From: Flavobacteriales bacterium
Lineage (GTDB): Bacteria; Bacteroidota; Bacteroidia; Flavobacteriales_F; PHOS-HE28
NCBI GenBank assembly: GCA_016710965.1
Contig: JADJTW010000015.1
Location: 1-64,000, forward strand
Direction of reading: 5' to 3'
Length of the DNA: 64,000 bases
The position numbers and the translations under genes are program-made. Within the stretch, counting starts at the first letter, position 1, and each line of letters begins with the position of its first letter. Below are positions 1-9,475 of the stretch, piece by piece. The notes below the pieces were generated by a model. It did not search any database, had not been told where the DNA came from, and saw only the letters and a list, made by a program, of their open reading frames with translations.

Positions 1-3000
1 CGTGCGGCTGCTCGATACGGCGTTGCACGTACCGTTGCCGGTGGTGGTGAGCGTAAGCGTCAAGGTGCCCGCTGCGAGTTCCGCAGGCGTGGGCGTGTAG
101 GTGGCGTTTAGGGTGGTGTTGTTCGGTGTGAAGCTGCCCGCACCGCCGCTCCAGATGCCGCCAGTGGCCACGGTCACTGCACCATTCAAGGCCACCGTGG
201 GATTGTTCACGCAGAGCGACACGTTCGCGCCGGCGTTCGCTGTGGGCGATGTCGTGAAGCTCAAGGTGACGTTGCTGCTCACCGCATTGCACAAGCCGTT
301 GCCGGTGGTCGTGAGGGTCAGCGTCACGCTGCCGTTCGCAATCTCCGCCGCCGTGGGCGTGTAGGTCGCGTTCATGTTGGTGTTGCTCGGGAAGAAGCTG
401 CCCGCGCCGCCGCTCCAAGCCGCGCCCGTGGCCACGGTGAAGCCCCCGCTCAGGGTCGCCACCGGGTTGTTGGAGCAGAGCGTTTGCGCCGGACCCGCGT
501 TCGCCGTCGGTGCCTGGCTGATCGCCCATGTCACATTGCTGCTCACCGGGTTGCACAGGCCATTGCCGGTGGAAGTGAGCGTCAAGGTCACGGTACCCGC
601 AGCGCGTTCAGCTGCGCTGGGTGTGTACACCGCATTCAACGTGGTGTTGTTCGGGTTGTAGGTGCCCGCGCCGCCGCTCCAGGTGCCGCCCGTTGCACCT
701 GTGACAGAACCGTTCAAGGTGATCGCGCTGTTGTTCGCGCACACCGTTCCACCGGTGCCTGCGCTCACGACAGGAGCTGGCGTGAAGGTGATCACGCGGT
801 CGCTCATTGCAGGGTTGCAGGTGCCGTTGCCCGTGGTGGTAAGCGTGAGCGTGAGCGTGCCGTTGGCGAGTTCCGCAACGGTCGGCGTGTAGGTCGCGTT
901 CAGCGTGGTGTTGTTCGGGCTGAAGGTGCCCAGGCCACCGCTCCACACGCCGCCGGTGGCGAGCGTAACACTGCCGTTCAAGGCCACGCTGGCATTGTTG
1001 GCGCAGAGCGTGAGCGGAGCACCGGCGTTGGCCGTCGGCGCTGGCGTGAAGCTGATCGTCATCTGGTCCGACACCGGCACGCAGGTGCCATTACCGGTGG
1101 TGGTGAGCGTCAACGCCACGCTGCCGCTGGCGATCTCCGCAGCGGTGGGCGTGTACACGGCGTTCACGCTGGTGGCTCCAGGCGAGAAGGTGCCCGCACC
1201 GCCGCTCCAGATCGCACCGGTGGCGACGGTGTAGCTGCCGTTCAGTGTCGTGTTAGCGTTGTTGCCGCAACGGGTCTGGTCGGCCCCCGCGTTCACCGTC
1301 GGGGCTGGCGTGATCGTGTAGGTCACGTTCGCGCTCACCGGCGAGCAGTTGCCGTTGCCCACGGTGGTGAGCGTGAGCGTTAGCGTGCCTGCGGCGCGTT
1401 CCGCAGCGCTCGGAGCATAGGTGGCGTTGAGCGTGCTGTTGTTCGGCGAGTATGTCCCCGTGCCGCCGCTCCAGATGCCGCCGGTCGCCACGGTCACGCT
1501 GCCGTTCAGCGTGATATCCGCGTTGTTCGCGCACACCGTTCCGTTCGGACCGGCGCTTACGGTTGGCGCAGCGGTGAACGTGATGACCCGGCTCGCTGAG
1601 ACCGCGTTGCAATTACCGTTGCCGGTGCTCGTCAGCGTCAAGGTCAAGGTGCCTGCGGCGATCTCGGCAGCGGTTGGCGTGTAGGTCGCGTTCAGCGCTG
1701 TGTTATTCGGGTTGAAGCTGCCCAAGCCGCCGCTCCACACACCGCCTGTTGCACCGGTCACGCTACCGTTCAAGGCGATGGCCGCGTTGTTCGCACAGAA
1801 GGAAGCCGGGGCACCAGCGTTCACCACCGGTGCTGCGGTGAAGTTCAGCGTGACGTTGCTGCTTACGGCGTTGCACGTTCCGTTGCCGGTGGTGGTGAGC
1901 GTGAGCGTCACGTTGCCGTTCGCGATCTCTGCCGCCGTGGGCGTGTAGGTCGCGTTCATGTTGGTGGTGCTCGGGCTGAAGCTGCCGTTGCCGCCGCTCC
2001 ACACACCGCCGGTCGCCACCGTGTAGCTGCCGTTCAATGTGGCCACCGGGTTGTTGGCACAGAGGGTCTGTGCGGCTCCCGCGTTCGCTGTAGGCGCTGG
2101 GGTGATGGCATACGTGACGTTGCTGCTCACCGCGTTGCAGGTTCCGTTGCCGGTGCTGGTGAGGATGAGCGTCACGCTTCCCGCAGCGCGTTCCGCAGCG
2201 GTGGGCGTGTAGGTGGCATTGAGCGTGGTGTTGTTCGGCGAATAGGTGCCTGCGCCACCGCTCCAGGTGCCGCCGGTCGCGCCGGTCACGGAACCCGCGA
2301 GCGTGATCACGCTGTTGTTCGCGCACACCGTTCCGTTCGGACCGGCATTCACCACAGGCGCTGGCGTGAAGGTGATCACGCGGTTGCTGCTCACCGGGCT
2401 GCATGTGCCGTTGCCGGTGCTGGTGAGCGTCAGTGTCAGCGTGCCTGCGGCGATCTCGCTGGCCGTGGGCGTGTAGGTCGCGTTCAGCGTGGTGTTGTCC
2501 GGCGAGAAGGTGCCCAAGCCACCGCTCCATGCGCCACCGGTCGCACTGGTCACGCTACCGTTCAAGGAGACCTGCGCATTGTTCGCGCACACCGAGACGG
2601 GCGCGCCCGCATTCACCACCGGTGCTGGCGTGAAGCTGATCACCATGTCATCGCTCACGGCCGTGCATCCGGCGTTGCCCGTGGTGGTGAGCGTGAGCGT
2701 GACATTGCCGTTCGCGATCTCCGCCGCCGTGGGCGTGTAGATCGCGTTCATGTTCGTGGTGCTCGGGTCGAAGGTGCCCGCGCCGCCGCTCCACACGCCG
2801 CCCGTGGCCACGGTGAAGCTGCCGTTCAAGGTCACGGCGGCGTTGTTCGCGCAAACCACGCGGTCGATGCCGGCATTCACGGTGGGCGCCGGGGTGATGG
2901 TGTAGGTCACTTGCGCGCTCTCGGCGTTGCAGGTGCCGTTGCCCACGGTCGTCAGCGTGAGCGTCACCGTGCCCGCATTACGTTCCGCAAGGCTCGGCGT

Positions 3001-4203
3001 GTACACCGCGTTCAGGGTGGTGTTGTTCGGACTGTATGTGCCCGTGCCACCGCTCCACACGGCACCCGTCGCGCCGGTGAACGAGCCCGCCAGGGTGATA
3101 GCGCTGTTGTTGGCGCACACCGTTCCAGTGGGACCCGCATTCACCGTGGGCGCAGGGGTGAAGATGATCACGCGGTCGCTCGAAACCGGGAGGCAATTAC
3201 CGTTGCCCGTGCTGGTGAGCGTAAGGGTCAATGTCCCTGCGGCGATCTCGGCAGCGGAAGGCGTGTAGGTGGCGTTGAGGGTGGTGTTGTTCGGCGTGAA
3301 GGTGCCCGCACCACCGCTCCAGGCGCCGCCTGCCGCGTTGGTCACGCTGCCGTTCAATGCCACTTGCGCGTTGTTAGCGCACACCGAGACCGGCGCACCC
3401 GCATTCACCACCGGAGCTGGTGTGAAGCTGATGGTGACGTTGCTGCTCACCGCATTGCAATTGCCATTGCCCGTGGTGGTGAGCGTGAGGGTCACGCTAC
3501 CGCTGGCAATCTCCGCAGCCGTTGGCGTGTACTGTGCCGACATGTTGGTGGTGCTGGGGTCGAAGGTTCCCAAGCCGCCGCTCCAGATTCCGCCCGTGGC
3601 CACGGTGAACGAGCCATTCAGCTGCGTCAAAGCGTTGTTCGCGCAGCGCGATTGTGCAGCGCCCGCATTCACGGTGGGCGCCGGCGTGAAAGTCACAAGC
3701 ATGCTGTCGGCGACGGCTTGGCACACGCCATTGCCTGTCGAGGTCAGTTTGATCCACACCTGGCCTGCGAGCAGGTCCGCAGCGGTCGGCGTGTAACTAG
3801 CGTTCAGGTTGCTGTTGCTGGGCAGGAAGGCCCCACCGCCACCGGTCCATACACCGCCCACCGCGTTCAATACGCTACCTGCAAGTTGCACGGTGGTGTT
3901 GTTGCGGCACACCGACTGATCCGGCCCTGCGTTGGGGATCGGTAACGGCGAGAAGGTCACCACCATCTGATCGCTCTCCGGCGTACAGTTTCCCGTGGAG
4001 GTCAAGGTGAGGGTGACGCTCCCCAATGCGAGGTCCCCGACGCTCGGGGCGTAAGTGGCATTCAAGGCGGTTGCGTCCGGGGCGAAGGTTCCGCTGCCGT
4101 TCGTGGTCCAGATGCCCGTGGTGCTTCCACCGGAGACCGTGCCGGAGAGGGACACCAGCTCGTTCGCGCAGAGCGTTTGGTCCGGTCCGGCATTCACATC
4201 GAT
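1..4203 (-). repeat. Tandem 264-bp repeats with a three-unit (about 790 bp) higher-order period
   Basis: Coding repeats of about 264 bp (258-270) fill this stretch. Three unit types alternate. Type A reads APVSVCANN and ends in RVITF. Type B reads GTVCANN and has YTPS and AER. Type C has TTNMNA in place of TTLNA. Reading in gene order, units 3-16 run C, then A-B-C four times, then A. The type C landmark recurs near 3540, 2750, 1960, 1170 and 375, and the type B landmark near 3113, 2331, 1542 and 748, so the higher-order period is about 790 bp. The first two units (about 4203-3700) are more divergent. Confidence 0.9.
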
Positions 4204-5589
4204 ACGTCCGGAGAATTCGGAAAAGAAGCCGTAGCGGCAACCAGAAGTGGCTCCGCCGTTGATGATCGCCAGAGAGAACACGTCCGAGGTGTTGCTTACG
4301 ATGAAGGCCTGGTTAACCGGGACTTGGGCGGTGGTGTACTGGATGCGTGCTGCCATCCACTCGCCACCCGTACCCGGCACCGCTTGGAACGCGGAGCCCG
4401 GGATGGCGGCCGTTGCAGGCGTGACCACGAAATTGTTCTGGGATCCGTTGCGGACCAGGAGGTTCAGGTAGAAGGCCTCACTGGTGGAGCGGGTGAAGCT
4501 GAGCTGTGTGCTGCCTGCGCAGTTCAACGGAGGAAGGATCGCCATGCCCTGCTCGCAACCGAAGCCGGTGACGTGGATCGCATACAGCGGCTTGCTCCCC
4601 CGCACATGGGTGGAGTTCACCGGGCCGGTGAGGTAGTCCATATCGTGCCGATAGTACTGGCCTGCGAAAAGGGTGGCCACCGGCGTGGCATTGCCATCGA
4701 TGAAGACCTGCGTGTTGTTCTGCACCGCCATCACGAAGAGCGACTCATCGCCGGTCGCGTTCAGTGCGCCCTTCACGGCCACGTAGTCCGTGCCCAGGAT
4801 GTTCACCGGCACGATCTGGTCGAGCATCAGGTCATAGCAACCGCCCGAGGGGTTATGGTTCGAGTCGTCCTTGATGGAGATCGCGACAGGTTTGTTCGAA
4901 AGCACGACCGCACCCGAGGGGTGCGTCAAAGGATCGGTGTGCGTAGCCGGTGTCGTATTCGCGCAGGAATAGGTCTGGCCCATGTTCAGGGTGACCGTGA
5001 ATGGCACGAGTGCCACGTGGCCATCCACAGCCACCGGGGAGTAGATCATCACCGTAGTGGCATTCTCTGTGGCCACGATGTCGAACGATGCGAACGCGAG
5101 GTCGGCATTGTTCGGCGAGAAGCTGTGGTTGGCGAAAGGCGTGTGCTTGTGCAGCGGGATGTAGAACTCGGTGCCCAGGCCATTGGCGCCCTTGAGCGCC
5201 ATGATGTCCGGGTTGTTGGAGTTGCTGGGCTCGTAGTAGCAGGTGATGTCAGCCGTGGACACGATCCGCAAGCCGGTGTTCCGCACGGAGTTGGTCGGGC
5301 GGGTCTCCAACTGGGCCTTCAAGGCCGTCATGTTGTATCGCACGGCCGCATTGGCCGGCACGTTCAACACGATGGGCGAGCCGCCATTGAACGCTGCGTT
5401 GGCCGGTTGGGAGATGGTGACCGTGGCCGCCGCGTTCCCCGTGGTAACGTTCAGGTAGATGGGCTCATCACCTGGCGTATTGTGGTAATACGTGATGTCC
5501 GGAGGAGCCATCCAGAACTCGGTCCCCGTCTGTGCATGGAGCAGCCCGGTCAGGACCAGTCCAAGCACCAAGAGCAGTGCCTGTTTCAT
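1..5589 (-). CDS. Giant secreted repeat protein, probable surface adhesin (3' end outside window)
   Basis: The frame is open from an ATG at 5589 down to base 1 (1863 codons) with no stop, so the C-terminus lies outside the window. It begins with a clear signal peptide (MKQALLLVLGLVLTGLLHAQ). Residues about 21-460 begin GTEFWMAPP and resemble the N-terminal domain of bacterial IgGFc-binding-like proteins; this assignment is from memory of the family. From about residue 463 the protein is a tandem array of 16 visible beta-rich units of about 88 residues, each with an LCANN-like motif, a WSGG motif, a YTPT motif and a TLTTTGNG-C motif. Each unit usually carries two Cys about 60 residues apart, suggesting one disulfide per unit. 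By analogy with Bacteroidota proteins of this build it is probably exported by type IX secretion, but the expected sorting domain is not visible. Function as an adhesin is inference. Confidence 0.85.
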   Translation of the reverse strand, partial: MKQALLLVLGLVLTGLLHAQTGTEFWMAPPDITYYHNTPGDEPIYLNVTTGNAAATVTISQPANAAFNGGSPIVLNVPANAAVRYNMTALKAQLETRPTNSVRNTGLRIVSTADITCYYEPSNSNNPDIMALKGANGLGTEFYIPLHKHTPFANHSFSPNNADLAFASFDIVATENATTVMIYSPVAVDGHVALVPFTVTLNMGQTYSCANTTPATHTDPLTHPSGAVVLSNKPVAISIKDDSNHNPSGGCYDLMLDQIVPVNILGTDYVAVKGALNATGDESLFVMAVQNNTQVFIDGNATPVATLFAGQYYRHDMDYLTGPVNSTHVRGSKPLYAIHVTGFGCEQGMAILPPLNCAGSTQLSFTRSTSEAFYLNLLVRNGSQNNFVVTPATAAIPGSAFQAVPGTGGEWMAARIQYTTAQVPVNQAFIVSNTSDVFSLAIINGGATSGCRYGFFSEFSGRIDVNAGPDQTLCANELVSLSGTVSGGSTTGIWTTNGSGTFAPDATALNATYAPSVGDLALGSVTLTLTSTGNCTPESDQMVVTFSPLPIPNAGPDQSVCRNNTTVQLAGSVLNAVGGVWTGGGGAFLPSNSNLNASYTPTAADLLAGQVWIKLTSTGNGVCQAVADSMLVTFTPAPTVNAGAAQSRCANNALTQLNGSFTVATGGIWSGGLGTFDPSTTNMSAQYTPTAAEIASGSVTLTLTTTGNGNCNAVSSNVTISFTPAPVVNAGAPVSVCANNAQVALNGSVTNAAGGAWSGGAGTFTPNNTTLNATYTPSAAEIAAGTLTLTLTSTGNGNCLPVSSDRVIIFTPAPTVNAGPTGTVCANNSAITLAGSFTGATGAVWSGGTGTYSPNNTTLNAVYTPSLAERNAGTVTLTLTTVGNGTCNAESAQVTYTITPAPTVNAGIDRVVCANNAAVTLNGSFTVATGGVWSGGAGTFDPSTTNMNAIYTPTAAEIANGNVTLTLTTTGNAGCTAVSDDMVISFTPAPVVNAGAPVSVCANNAQVSLNGSVTSATGGAWSGGLGTFSPDNTTLNATYTPTASEIAAGTLTLTLTSTGNGTCSPVSSNRVITFTPAPVVNAGPNGTVCANNSVITLAGSVTGATGGTWSGGAGTYSPNNTTLNATYTPTAAERAAGSVTLILTSTGNGTCNAVSSNVTYAITPAPTANAGAAQTLCANNPVATLNGSYTVATGGVWSGGNGSFSPSTTNMNATYTPTAAEIANGNVTLTLTTTGNGTCNAVSSNVTLNFTAAPVVNAGAPASFCANNAAIALNGSVTGATGGVWSGGLGSFNPNNTALNATYTPTAAEIAAGTLTLTLTSTGNGNCNAVSASRVITFTAAPTVSAGPNGTVCANNADITLNGSVTVATGGIWSGGTGTYSPNNSTLNATYAPSAAERAAGTLTLTLTTVGNGNCSPVSANVTYTITPAPTVNAGADQTRCGNNANTTLNGSYTVATGAIWSGGAGTFSPGATSVNAVYTPTAAEIASGSVALTLTTTGNGTCVPVSDQMTISFTPAPTANAGAPLTLCANNASVALNGSVTLATGGVWSGGLGTFSPNNTTLNATYTPTVAELANGTLTLTLTTTGNGTCNPAMSDRVITFTPAPVVSAGTGGTVCANNSAITLNGSVTGATGGTWSGGAGTYNPNNTTLNAVYTPSAAERAAGTVTLTLTSTGNGLCNPVSSNVTWAISQAPTANAGPAQTLCSNNPVATLSGGFTVATGAAWSGGAGSFFPSNTNMNATYTPTAAEIANGSVTLTLTTTGNGLCNAVSSNVTLSFTTSPTANAGANVSLCVNNPTVALNGAVTVATGGIWSGGAGSFTPNNTTLNATYTPTPAELAAGTLTLTLTTTGNGTCNAVSSSRT

Positions 5590-5707
5590 TCGGTAAGGTC
5601 AGCCCATGAGTGGTGGGCCGGGCGCTTCTACGAGGGCGGCCTGATAGGGTTCTGCGGTGCCCTTGGGCACCCCGTACTTTGGCGCTGCTCTTGCCGCAGG
5701 CGCGCCG

Positions 5708-8700
5708 ATGTCCCGATCCTTCCTCCTCTTTCTGTCCGCCGCTTTGTGCGGGGCTGGCGCGATACTGGTCGCCGAGCCTGCTGCCGAAGCATTGCTCGAT
5801 ACCGAGTCCGCAAGGCTACAAGGACGCATACTGGAGGCGCAGGCCGAATTGGAGGCCTTCACGGGCGAGAACGCGCGGGAACTGGCCTCGTTGGGTGGCC
5901 GGGAATGGATGCGAGAGCATGCCGAGGCCCTTTCAGAGACGCACCGCGAGCGCGGCCTTTCCATCGTTGCCTTCTCGAAGGACAGTCTCATCGCGTGGTC
6001 GGGCAACGCGCTCTTCACCACTGACCGAACCCGCGCATTGATCGGAAGCCAGGCGCGCTTGTCCGAGCACGTACTGCTCCATTGCAGCGTGGGTGTTGGT
6101 GCGCTCGTTGTGCATGGCGTTCGCGAGATCTGGTCGGTGCCAGCCGTGCGCAATCGGTATCTACGTCCGCGCTTCCATTCCTCCTTGGGCGCTCCTGATG
6201 GTTTGCTTGGCGAATCCGATGGCCATGCCGATCATGTCATCCATGATGCTGAAGGCAGGGCGCTCGTGCGATTGGCCTGGAGCGAAGGCGCGATCGAGAT
6301 GGGTCCGTGGCTCATGTGGCGAGCGGTGCTCCTTGCGTTGGCGGTCATTCTGGTCATGGCCTCCATCTGGGCCGCTTGCATGGGCCTTGTCAGGCGAGGC
6401 CATGCAGTACTGGGCGCGGCGGCATTCATCGCAGCCGCCGTGCTGCTGCGATGGCTCACGCTTTCGGGAGAAACCATCGCGCCGCTGGACCGCTGGCCCT
6501 TGTTCGACCCGGCCATCTACGGCGCCTCGGCCATTTTCCCATCATTGGGAGATCTTCTCATCAACGCGGTGTTGCTGCTGGTCATGGCCGCTTTCCTGCA
6601 TGGTGCAACGGCCCGATGGCGGCCCTCCGCCTCTTCCCTGGCGTGGTCCGCTTCCATCGCCTTCGTGCTGGGCTTCGGCGCTTGGATCACGAACATCTGT
6701 ATCGGGCTGGTGGACGACAGCAGCATCGAATTGGACCTGTACCACGTGCAGGGCATAGGTGTCTTCGGCGCCCTTGCGCTGCTGGCGATGGCCGTGCTCT
6801 TCGGCACTTGGGGCCTGTTCGCCTCCGCAGCGCTTGCTCTCCTGGAAAAGCCCCATCGTTCATGGCGCTGGGCTGCGCCGGTCCTGATCGTGCTGACGGG
6901 CTCCATTCTCATCCATCACCGCGCCGGTGTGGTGGACACGCTGCTCTTCCTGTGGCCGGTGCCCGGCATGGTCCTTCTATGGTCGCGTCGCCGGAAGCCA
7001 CTCGGTTTCCTGCATGCCGCCTTCCTCGTGGGCCTTCTCGCAGGCACCAGCGCGCACATCCTTACCAAGTACATGCGCAATCGTGAGCAGCGCGAACGCG
7101 TGGTGCTCGCCGAGAAGTTGGCTGTGCGCGAGGACCCTGTGGTGGAGCGCCTGTTCCAGGAAAAGGCCCCGGCATTGCGTCATGATGCCGTGGTGTACGC
7201 GTTGCTCACCGGCTCACGTGCGTGCCCGCCGAGCACGGTCGATTCGCTCATTCGCGCCCCGTACTTCAGCGGGTACTGGGACCGCTACGATGTACGGCTC
7301 TATGGCTTCGGCCCCGCTGGCGACCTGCGTTGCGCAACCAGCCTCGACGCGCCCAGGAGCTTCCGCAGCGATACCTCCGCAATCCCCAGCGGCGTAAGCG
7401 AAATGCCAGGCCTCTTCATCGATGAGGTCTCCGGGGCTGAGCTTTTCTACCATGCGCGGATCGCCATCATGCCCACGGATAGCAGTCCGCCGACGCAGCT
7501 CATCGTGGAGGCACAGCCGCGATCGCTCGCGCATGGGATCGGCTTCCCCGAGTTGCTGCTTGCCGGTGATGATGCCATAGCACGCAAAGCCCAGCGGTAT
7601 GCTCGTGCCCGCTACGTGGATGGCCTGCTCGTGGAACGCAGCGCGCACGCCTTCCAGCCCCAGCATTGGCGCAGCCCGCTGGAGCCATCTGGCGAGCGTT
7701 GGTACACGGCTGGCGGGTTCGAGTTCCTTGCGAAAGCCGTCGGTGACCGCACGGTGATGGTGCTTGGCCTTCCACAGCACGACATCATCGATCGTGCCAC
7801 CACCTTCAGCTATCTCTTCACCTTGTTCGGATTGCTGGCGCTCCTTGCTACCGCCGGGCATTTCGTGGCAAACCGCAAGCTGCCATCCTTGGGCATCGGG
7901 TCGAAAGTGCGGGCCGCCCTCGTCCTGTTCGCCATACTTGGATTGGTGTTCTTCGGTATTGGATCGCAACACCTCCTCACGCGGCAGTTCGAGCAACGCG
8001 CCGAGACGGCCAGCCTTGAGAAGGCCCGTTCCGTGCAGAGCGAGCTGCAGCGCCGGATTGGCGACGAGCACATCGCCAACGACGTGCATGCCACCTATCT
8101 GGAGCACATATGCGAGCAGCTCGGAACCACCTTCTTCACGGACATCACCGTGTACGCGCCGGATGGCCGATTACTCGCTTCATCGCGCCCGCAGATGTTC
8201 ACCAGCGGCCTCTTGGGCCAGCGCATGGACCCGGTGGCATTCGCACGCCTTGCCATCGAAGGCGCGCAAGCCTTCGTGCATGATGAGCGCATCGGATCCG
8301 CAGCCTTCAGTACGGCATATGCGCCTTTGCTGGACAGCCGTGGCGAGACACTTGCTCATATCGCACTGCCGCGCTTCGCCGACCAGTTGCAGCAGGAAGA
8401 AGAGCGCGCCGAACTCCTCGTAGCAGTCGTCAATCTCTTCGTGTTGCTCTTCGCGCTCAGCGTGCTACTTGCGGTGTTCATCAGCAACTGGACGACCCGG
8501 CCCCTGGATGTGCTCAAGCGCGCGCTCGCCGGCGTGGCCTTGCGCGGCGCCAACGAACCCATTCGCTACCGTGGCAGGGATGAGGTGGGCGAGCTCGTTG
8601 CCGTGTACAACCGCAAGGTGGAAGAACTGCGAGAGAGCGCAGAGCGGCTTGCGCGTAGCGAACGTGAGAGCGCCTGGAGGGAGATGGCGCGGCAGGTGGC

Positions 8701-9334
8701 CCACGAGATCAAGAACCCGCTCACGCCCATGAAGCTCGGCATACAGCTGTTCCAACGGTCGTGGGATCCCGCCGCACCCGATGCGAAAGCGAAGCTGGAG
8801 CGATTCAGTACCAGCATGGTGCAGCAGATCGACGCGCTCAATGGCGTAGCTACCGCATTCTCGCAATTCGCACAGATGCCGAGCGCCTCGCCTGCTGATC
8901 TTGACCTGAGCGAGGTGGTACGGGCGGCGGTCGATGTCTTCCACGCGACGCCGGGCATCACCATCGCCCATCGCGAGAGCGGGCCCTTGCGTGTTCGCGC
9001 CGATCGCGAGCACATGCTGCGCACCATCAACAACCTGCTGAAGAACGCGGTGCAGGCGATACCTGAGGGCCGCGAGGGCAGGATCGAGGTCCTTGCTCGC
9101 AGCGATGCATCGTACGCAGTCGTGGAGGTGCGCGACAATGGCACGGGCATTCTGGAAGAGTCGCGTGAGCGGATATTCGCGCCCAGCTTCACCACCAAGA
9201 GCAGCGGCATGGGCCTGGGCCTGGCCATGGTGAAACGCATGGTGGAGCAGGCGGGTGGTACCGTGCGCTTCGAGACGACTCCCGGCGAGGGAACATCTTT
9301 CTTCGTCACGCTGCCATTGATCGCGGAGAACTGA
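5708..9334 (+). CDS. Multi-pass membrane sensor histidine kinase (NtrY-like C-terminus)
   Basis: A 1208-residue sensor kinase. The ATG at 5708 (MSRSFLLFLSAALCG) begins a signal-anchor helix and is preferred over an upstream GTG at 5657. About eight hydrophobic helices lie between residues 203 and 465, two more near 699-720 and 736-758, an extracytoplasmic stretch at about 760-895, and a last helix near 904-929. Then come a HAMP region, the HisKA motif AHEIKNPLTPMKLGIQ with the phospho-acceptor His at about residue 999, an N box (NNLLKNAVQA), a G1 box (DNGTGI) and a G2 box (GMGLGLAM). The kinase core resembles NtrY-type proteins. No response regulator is adjacent, so it is an orphan here. It is divergent from the giant repeat protein, with about 118 bp between starts that must hold both promoters. 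Its signal is unknown. Confidence 0.9.
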   Translation: MSRSFLLFLSAALCGAGAILVAEPAAEALLDTESARLQGRILEAQAELEAFTGENARELASLGGREWMREHAEALSETHRERGLSIVAFSKDSLIAWSGNALFTTDRTRALIGSQARLSEHVLLHCSVGVGALVVHGVREIWSVPAVRNRYLRPRFHSSLGAPDGLLGESDGHADHVIHDAEGRALVRLAWSEGAIEMGPWLMWRAVLLALAVILVMASIWAACMGLVRRGHAVLGAAAFIAAAVLLRWLTLSGETIAPLDRWPLFDPAIYGASAIFPSLGDLLINAVLLLVMAAFLHGATARWRPSASSLAWSASIAFVLGFGAWITNICIGLVDDSSIELDLYHVQGIGVFGALALLAMAVLFGTWGLFASAALALLEKPHRSWRWAAPVLIVLTGSILIHHRAGVVDTLLFLWPVPGMVLLWSRRRKPLGFLHAAFLVGLLAGTSAHILTKYMRNREQRERVVLAEKLAVREDPVVERLFQEKAPALRHDAVVYALLTGSRACPPSTVDSLIRAPYFSGYWDRYDVRLYGFGPAGDLRCATSLDAPRSFRSDTSAIPSGVSEMPGLFIDEVSGAELFYHARIAIMPTDSSPPTQLIVEAQPRSLAHGIGFPELLLAGDDAIARKAQRYARARYVDGLLVERSAHAFQPQHWRSPLEPSGERWYTAGGFEFLAKAVGDRTVMVLGLPQHDIIDRATTFSYLFTLFGLLALLATAGHFVANRKLPSLGIGSKVRAALVLFAILGLVFFGIGSQHLLTRQFEQRAETASLEKARSVQSELQRRIGDEHIANDVHATYLEHICEQLGTTFFTDITVYAPDGRLLASSRPQMFTSGLLGQRMDPVAFARLAIEGAQAFVHDERIGSAAFSTAYAPLLDSRGETLAHIALPRFADQLQQEEERAELLVAVVNLFVLLFALSVLLAVFISNWTTRPLDVLKRALAGVALRGANEPIRYRGRDEVGELVAVYNRKVEELRESAERLARSERESAWREMARQVAHEIKNPLTPMKLGIQLFQRSWDPAAPDAKAKLERFSTSMVQQIDALNGVATAFSQFAQMPSASPADLDLSEVVRAAVDVFHATPGITIAHRESGPLRVRADREHMLRTINNLLKNAVQAIPEGREGRIEVLARSDASYAVVEVRDNGTGILEESRERIFAPSFTTKSSGMGLGLAMVKRMVEQAGGTVRFETTPGEGTSFFVTLPLIAEN

Positions 9335-9348
9335 ACAGGAGGAACCAA

Positions 9349-9424
9349 GGCGCATGCAGACACAGACGGCGCGCGGAAATCCTCGTGGGCGATCCTGCGT
9401 TCTCTGCGCTTCTGCGTGAAAAAC
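9349..9424. repeat. Degenerate palindromic intergenic element (copy 1)
   Basis: Between the kinase and the enoyl-CoA hydratase. The left arm contains CGCATGCAGACACAGAC and the right arm TCTCTGCGCTTCTGCGTG; the second is an imperfect reverse complement of the first. It resembles copies at 10260-10345 and 12555-12625 in layout and in its CAGA-rich 8-9 nt subrepeats, but is the most decayed of the three. Confidence 0.5.
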
Positions 9425-9463
9425 TCCTCCCACACCCGTCTCTGCGAGCCGCTCAACCGCCGA

Positions 9464-9471
9464 TACATTTG
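9464..9471 (+). promoter_or_regulatory. Bacteroidota -7 box (TACATTTG) for the enoyl-CoA hydratase gene
   Basis: TACATTTG matches the Bacteroidota -7 consensus TAnnTTTG and ends 4 nt before the ATG at 9476. Transcription would start at or next to the start codon, implying a leaderless or nearly leaderless mRNA. I see no good -33 TTG at the usual spacing. Confidence 0.45.
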
Positions 9472-9475
9472 ACCG

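Noticed and set aside
101..3945. Many open plus-strand frames, including one of 344 codons at 2911-3945
   Set aside because: They are antisense shadows of the periodic minus-strand repeat gene; they recur every 264 bp and have no start context or family similarity.
1..4203. Regularly spaced repeats as a CRISPR array
   Set aside because: The period is about 264 bp, the whole unit is repeated, there are no unique spacers, and the reading frame is kept throughout.
4177..6024. 615-codon plus-strand open frame
   Set aside because: It runs antisense to the N-terminal domain of the repeat protein and overlaps its promoter; composition (Arg/His-rich) is typical of a GC-rich shadow frame.
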